The notes below the pieces were generated by a model. It ran no database searches, was not told the origin of the DNA, and saw only the letters and a list, made by a program, of their open reading frames with translations. The position numbers and the translations under genes were made by a program. From Microbacterium hibisci (lineage in GTDB: Bacteria > Actinomycetota > Actinomycetes > Actinomycetales > Microbacteriaceae), in assembly GCF_015278255.1 (NCBI RefSeq), contig NZ_JADIJC010000005.1, forward strand, positions 248,001-312,000: 64,000 bases of DNA. Reading direction: 5' to 3'. Below, piece by piece: positions 62,345 through 64,000 of this stretch; positions within the stretch are counted from its first letter, which is position 1, and each line of letters begins with the position of its first letter.

Positions 62345-62956
62345 GTGCGCACCCTCACCGTCTGCAACTTCGTCACCGTCGACGGCCGCTACGAAGACGA
62401 CCACCACGACATCGCCTCCTTCTTCGAGCACCAGCACCCCGACTATCACGGGGCCGACACCTTCGACCACTACACGACCGGTCTCATGCACGCGTCCGAC
62501 ACGCTCGTGCTGTCGGGCCGTCGATCGGCCCTCGGCAACCTCGGCTACTGGACGGGGGTGCGTGCCGACCCCGAGGCCACCGCGATCCGCCGCGAGTTCG
62601 CCGAGCTGATCCTCGGGATCGAGAAGATCGTGGTGTCCGACACGATCACCGAGGACGACATCGCGCCGTACCGGAACGTGCGCATCGTGCCGGTCGCCGA
62701 CGCCCGGTCGGAGGTCGCCGCGCTCAAGCAGCGCCAGGGGCGCGGCATCCTGATCCTCCTCGGCCGCGTCCTCTGGAACGACCTGATGCACGCGGGGCTG
62801 GTCGACGAGCTGCACCTGGTGACGTTCCCGCTCATCGCCGGGTCGGGGGTGCCGCTGTTCGACGCGCGCCCTGCCGTCGCCCTCAAGCTCCTCGAGACCC
62901 GCGCCTGGGAGGAGTCGGGCAACGTGCTCATGCGCTGGCGCGTCGACCCCGACTGA
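62345..62956 (+). CDS. Dihydrofolate reductase-like protein (RibD C-terminal fold)
   Basis: A 203-residue protein of the RibD_C/DHFR-like family: [18 protein letters not shown] opening, [59 protein letters not shown] pattern and [21 protein letters not shown] closing. These are NADPH-dependent reductases of unknown substrate in most cases. GTG start at leaderless distance from TAGCGT. Confidence 0.85.
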   Translation: MRTLTVCNFVTVDGRYEDDHHDIASFFEHQHPDYHGADTFDHYTTGLMHASDTLVLSGRRSALGNLGYWTGVRADPEATAIRREFAELILGIEKIVVSDTITEDDIAPYRNVRIVPVADARSEVAALKQRQGRGILILLGRVLWNDLMHAGLVDELHLVTFPLIAGSGVPLFDARPAVALKLLETRAWEESGNVLMRWRVDPD

Positions 62957-62965
62957 CCCTCGGAG

Positions 62966-62994
62966 GACGGATGCCGCGGGGCGCGGCATCCGTC
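62966..62994. terminator. GGATGCC-type hairpin before ychF
   Basis: GACGGATGCCGCG and CGCGGCATCCGTC, perfect 13-base arms around three bases, seven bases before the -10 box of ychF. Confidence 0.7.
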
Positions 62995-63000
62995 GCCAAC

Positions 63001-63006
63001 TAGACT
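63001..63006 (+). promoter_or_regulatory. -10 box of ychF
   Basis: TAGACT eight bases before the GTG at 63015; an in-frame ATG at 63009 would lie too close to be transcribed, which favours the GTG. Confidence 0.5.
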
Positions 63007-63014
63007 GGATGCCC

Positions 63015-64000
63015 GTGGCTCTCACCATCGGAATCGTCGGTCTCCCGAACGTCGGCAAGTCGACCCTCTTCAACGCCCTGACCAAGAACCAGGTGCTCGC
63101 CGCGAACTACCCGTTCGCGACGATCGAGCCCAACATCGGCGTGGTCAATCTGCCCGACCCCCGGCTCGACACGCTCGCCGGGATCTTCGGCTCGGAGCGG
63201 ATCCTGCCGGCGGCGGTCTCGTTCGTCGACATCGCGGGCATCGTGCGCGGCGCGTCGGAGGGCGAGGGCCTCGGCAACAAGTTCCTGGCGAACATCCGCG
63301 AGGCCGACGCGATCGCCCAGGTGGTGCGCGGCTTCGCCGACGACGATGTGGTCCACGTCGACGGTGCGGTGAACCCGCAGAGCGACATGGAGACGATCAA
63401 CGCCGAGCTCCAGCTCGCCGACCTCGAGACGCTCGAGCGCGCCATCACGCGCTATGAGAAGGAGGTCAAGGGCCGCAAGCTCGACCCTGCGGTGCTCGCG
63501 ACGGCCGTCGAGGCGCGCGACGCGCTCCAGCGGGGGGAGCTGCTCTCTGGGTCGGGCATCGATCTGACCCCGATCAAGGAGCTGGGCCTGCTGACCGCGA
63601 AGCCGTTCATCTTCGTCTTCAACGTCGATGAGGCGGTGCTGACGGATGCCGCGCGCAAGGCCGAACTGGCGGCGCTGGTCGCCCCCGCCCAGGCGGTGTT
63701 CCTCGACGCGAAGATCGAGTCCGAGCTCATCGACCTCGACCCCGAGGACGCCGCGGAGCTGCTGGCGTCCACCGGGCAGGACGAGTCGGGTCTCGACCAG
63801 CTCGCCCGCATCGGCTTCGACACCCTCGGTCTGCAGACCTACCTGACGGCCGGCCCGAAGGAGGCCCGCGCCTGGACCATCGGCAAGGGCTGGAAGGCGC
63901 CGCAGGCGGCCGGAGTGATCCACACGGACTTCGAGAAGGGCTTCATCAAGGCCGAGGTCATCTCGTACGACGACCTCGTCGCGACCGGCTCGGTCGTCGA
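63015..64000 (+). CDS. ychF: Redox-regulated ATPase YchF (partial, cut by window end)
   Basis: Ribosome-associated Obg-family P-loop ATPase. The visible 328 residues hold the G1 loop GLPNVGKSTLFNAL, G2/G3 region SFVDIAGIVRGASEGEGLGNKFL and the G4-equivalent FIFVFNVDEAVLTD; a TGS-like domain follows (IGKGWKAPQAAGVIHTDFEKGF). The end of the gene lies outside the window. GTG start chosen by family N terminus (ALTIGIVGLPN) and promoter spacing. Confidence 0.96.
   Translation, partial: MALTIGIVGLPNVGKSTLFNALTKNQVLAANYPFATIEPNIGVVNLPDPRLDTLAGIFGSERILPAAVSFVDIAGIVRGASEGEGLGNKFLANIREADAIAQVVRGFADDDVVHVDGAVNPQSDMETINAELQLADLETLERAITRYEKEVKGRKLDPAVLATAVEARDALQRGELLSGSGIDLTPIKELGLLTAKPFIFVFNVDEAVLTDAARKAELAALVAPAQAVFLDAKIESELIDLDPEDAAELLASTGQDESGLDQLARIGFDTLGLQTYLTAGPKEARAWTIGKGWKAPQAAGVIHTDFEKGFIKAEVISYDDLVATGSVV

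Overview
The window is a 64 kb piece of a high-GC (about 70%) actinobacterial chromosome. Gene content, codon use (GTG starts, GC-rich third positions) and several Microbacteriaceae-type families (DUF4307, DUF6264, DUF4245, DUF501) point to Microbacterium or a close relative. From memory of gene order, the backbone (rplY-pth-mfd-mazG-eno-divIC-DUF501 ... greA-DUF4307-hlyIII-uppS-phoH-fumC ... glpX-DUF4245-xseB-xseA-ispH-ychF) resembles the M. tuberculosis Rv1014c-Rv1112 segment, with local insertions and shuffles. No insertion sequence, prophage, integrase or CRISPR array is visible, and no gene-free stretch exceeds 300 bases; the longest gaps are 921-1177 and 42789-43042.

Layout. 1-3.2 kb: gluconokinase, a 40-residue membrane peptide, ribosomal protein L25 (rplY), peptidyl-tRNA hydrolase (pth) and a proline-rich membrane protein. 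3.2-13.9 kb: mfd, gdhA, a hexapeptide-repeat protein, an MFS transporter with a cyclic-nucleotide-binding tail, a small zinc ribbon and ppc. 14-25.6 kb: nhaA-mazG-hisS, an amino-acid permease, a GDSL hydrolase, an AraC regulator, a GntR/DUF1648 pair, an O-methyltransferase and eno. 25.7-29.8 kb: divIC/ftsB, DUF501, a subtilase, type II NADH dehydrogenase and a structurally unusual UAA tRNA. 30-44.4 kb: a PLP racemase-like/lactone oxidase operon, lemA, two YcaQ-type proteins, an AI-2E permease-ilvA pair, greA, DUF4307, hemolysin III, uppS, a class V aminotransferase and PIN-PhoH. 44.5-64 kb: a glutamine-rich heptad-repeat protein, a two-component system, fumC, carbonic anhydrase, DUF4245-xseB-xseA, ispH-DUF6264, an ECF sigma/anti-sigma pair, MOSC, fba/glpX, rmuC, an exonuclease, two methyltransferases, a DHFR-like protein and ychF, cut by the window edge.

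The genes are mainly central metabolism (PEP carboxylase, enolase, FBP aldolase, FBPase, fumarase, glutamate dehydrogenase), translation and tRNA maintenance, DNA repair (mfd, xseAB, rmuC, YcaQ family) and envelope work (uppS, ispH, divIC).

Three sequence-level features stand out beyond the gene list. (1) The octamer CGGATGCC/GGCATCCG occurs about 58 times by hand count, against about five expected; it sits in coding frames and also pairs as inverted repeats between genes, much like DNA uptake sequences. (2) There is a family of 58-82 bp compound palindromes with unrelated but self-complementary outer arms; one copy lies in frame inside mazG. (3) Many genes carry a TANNNT -10 box 6-8 nt before the start codon, implying leaderless mRNAs; this settles several start codons and reveals a nine-residue leader peptide.
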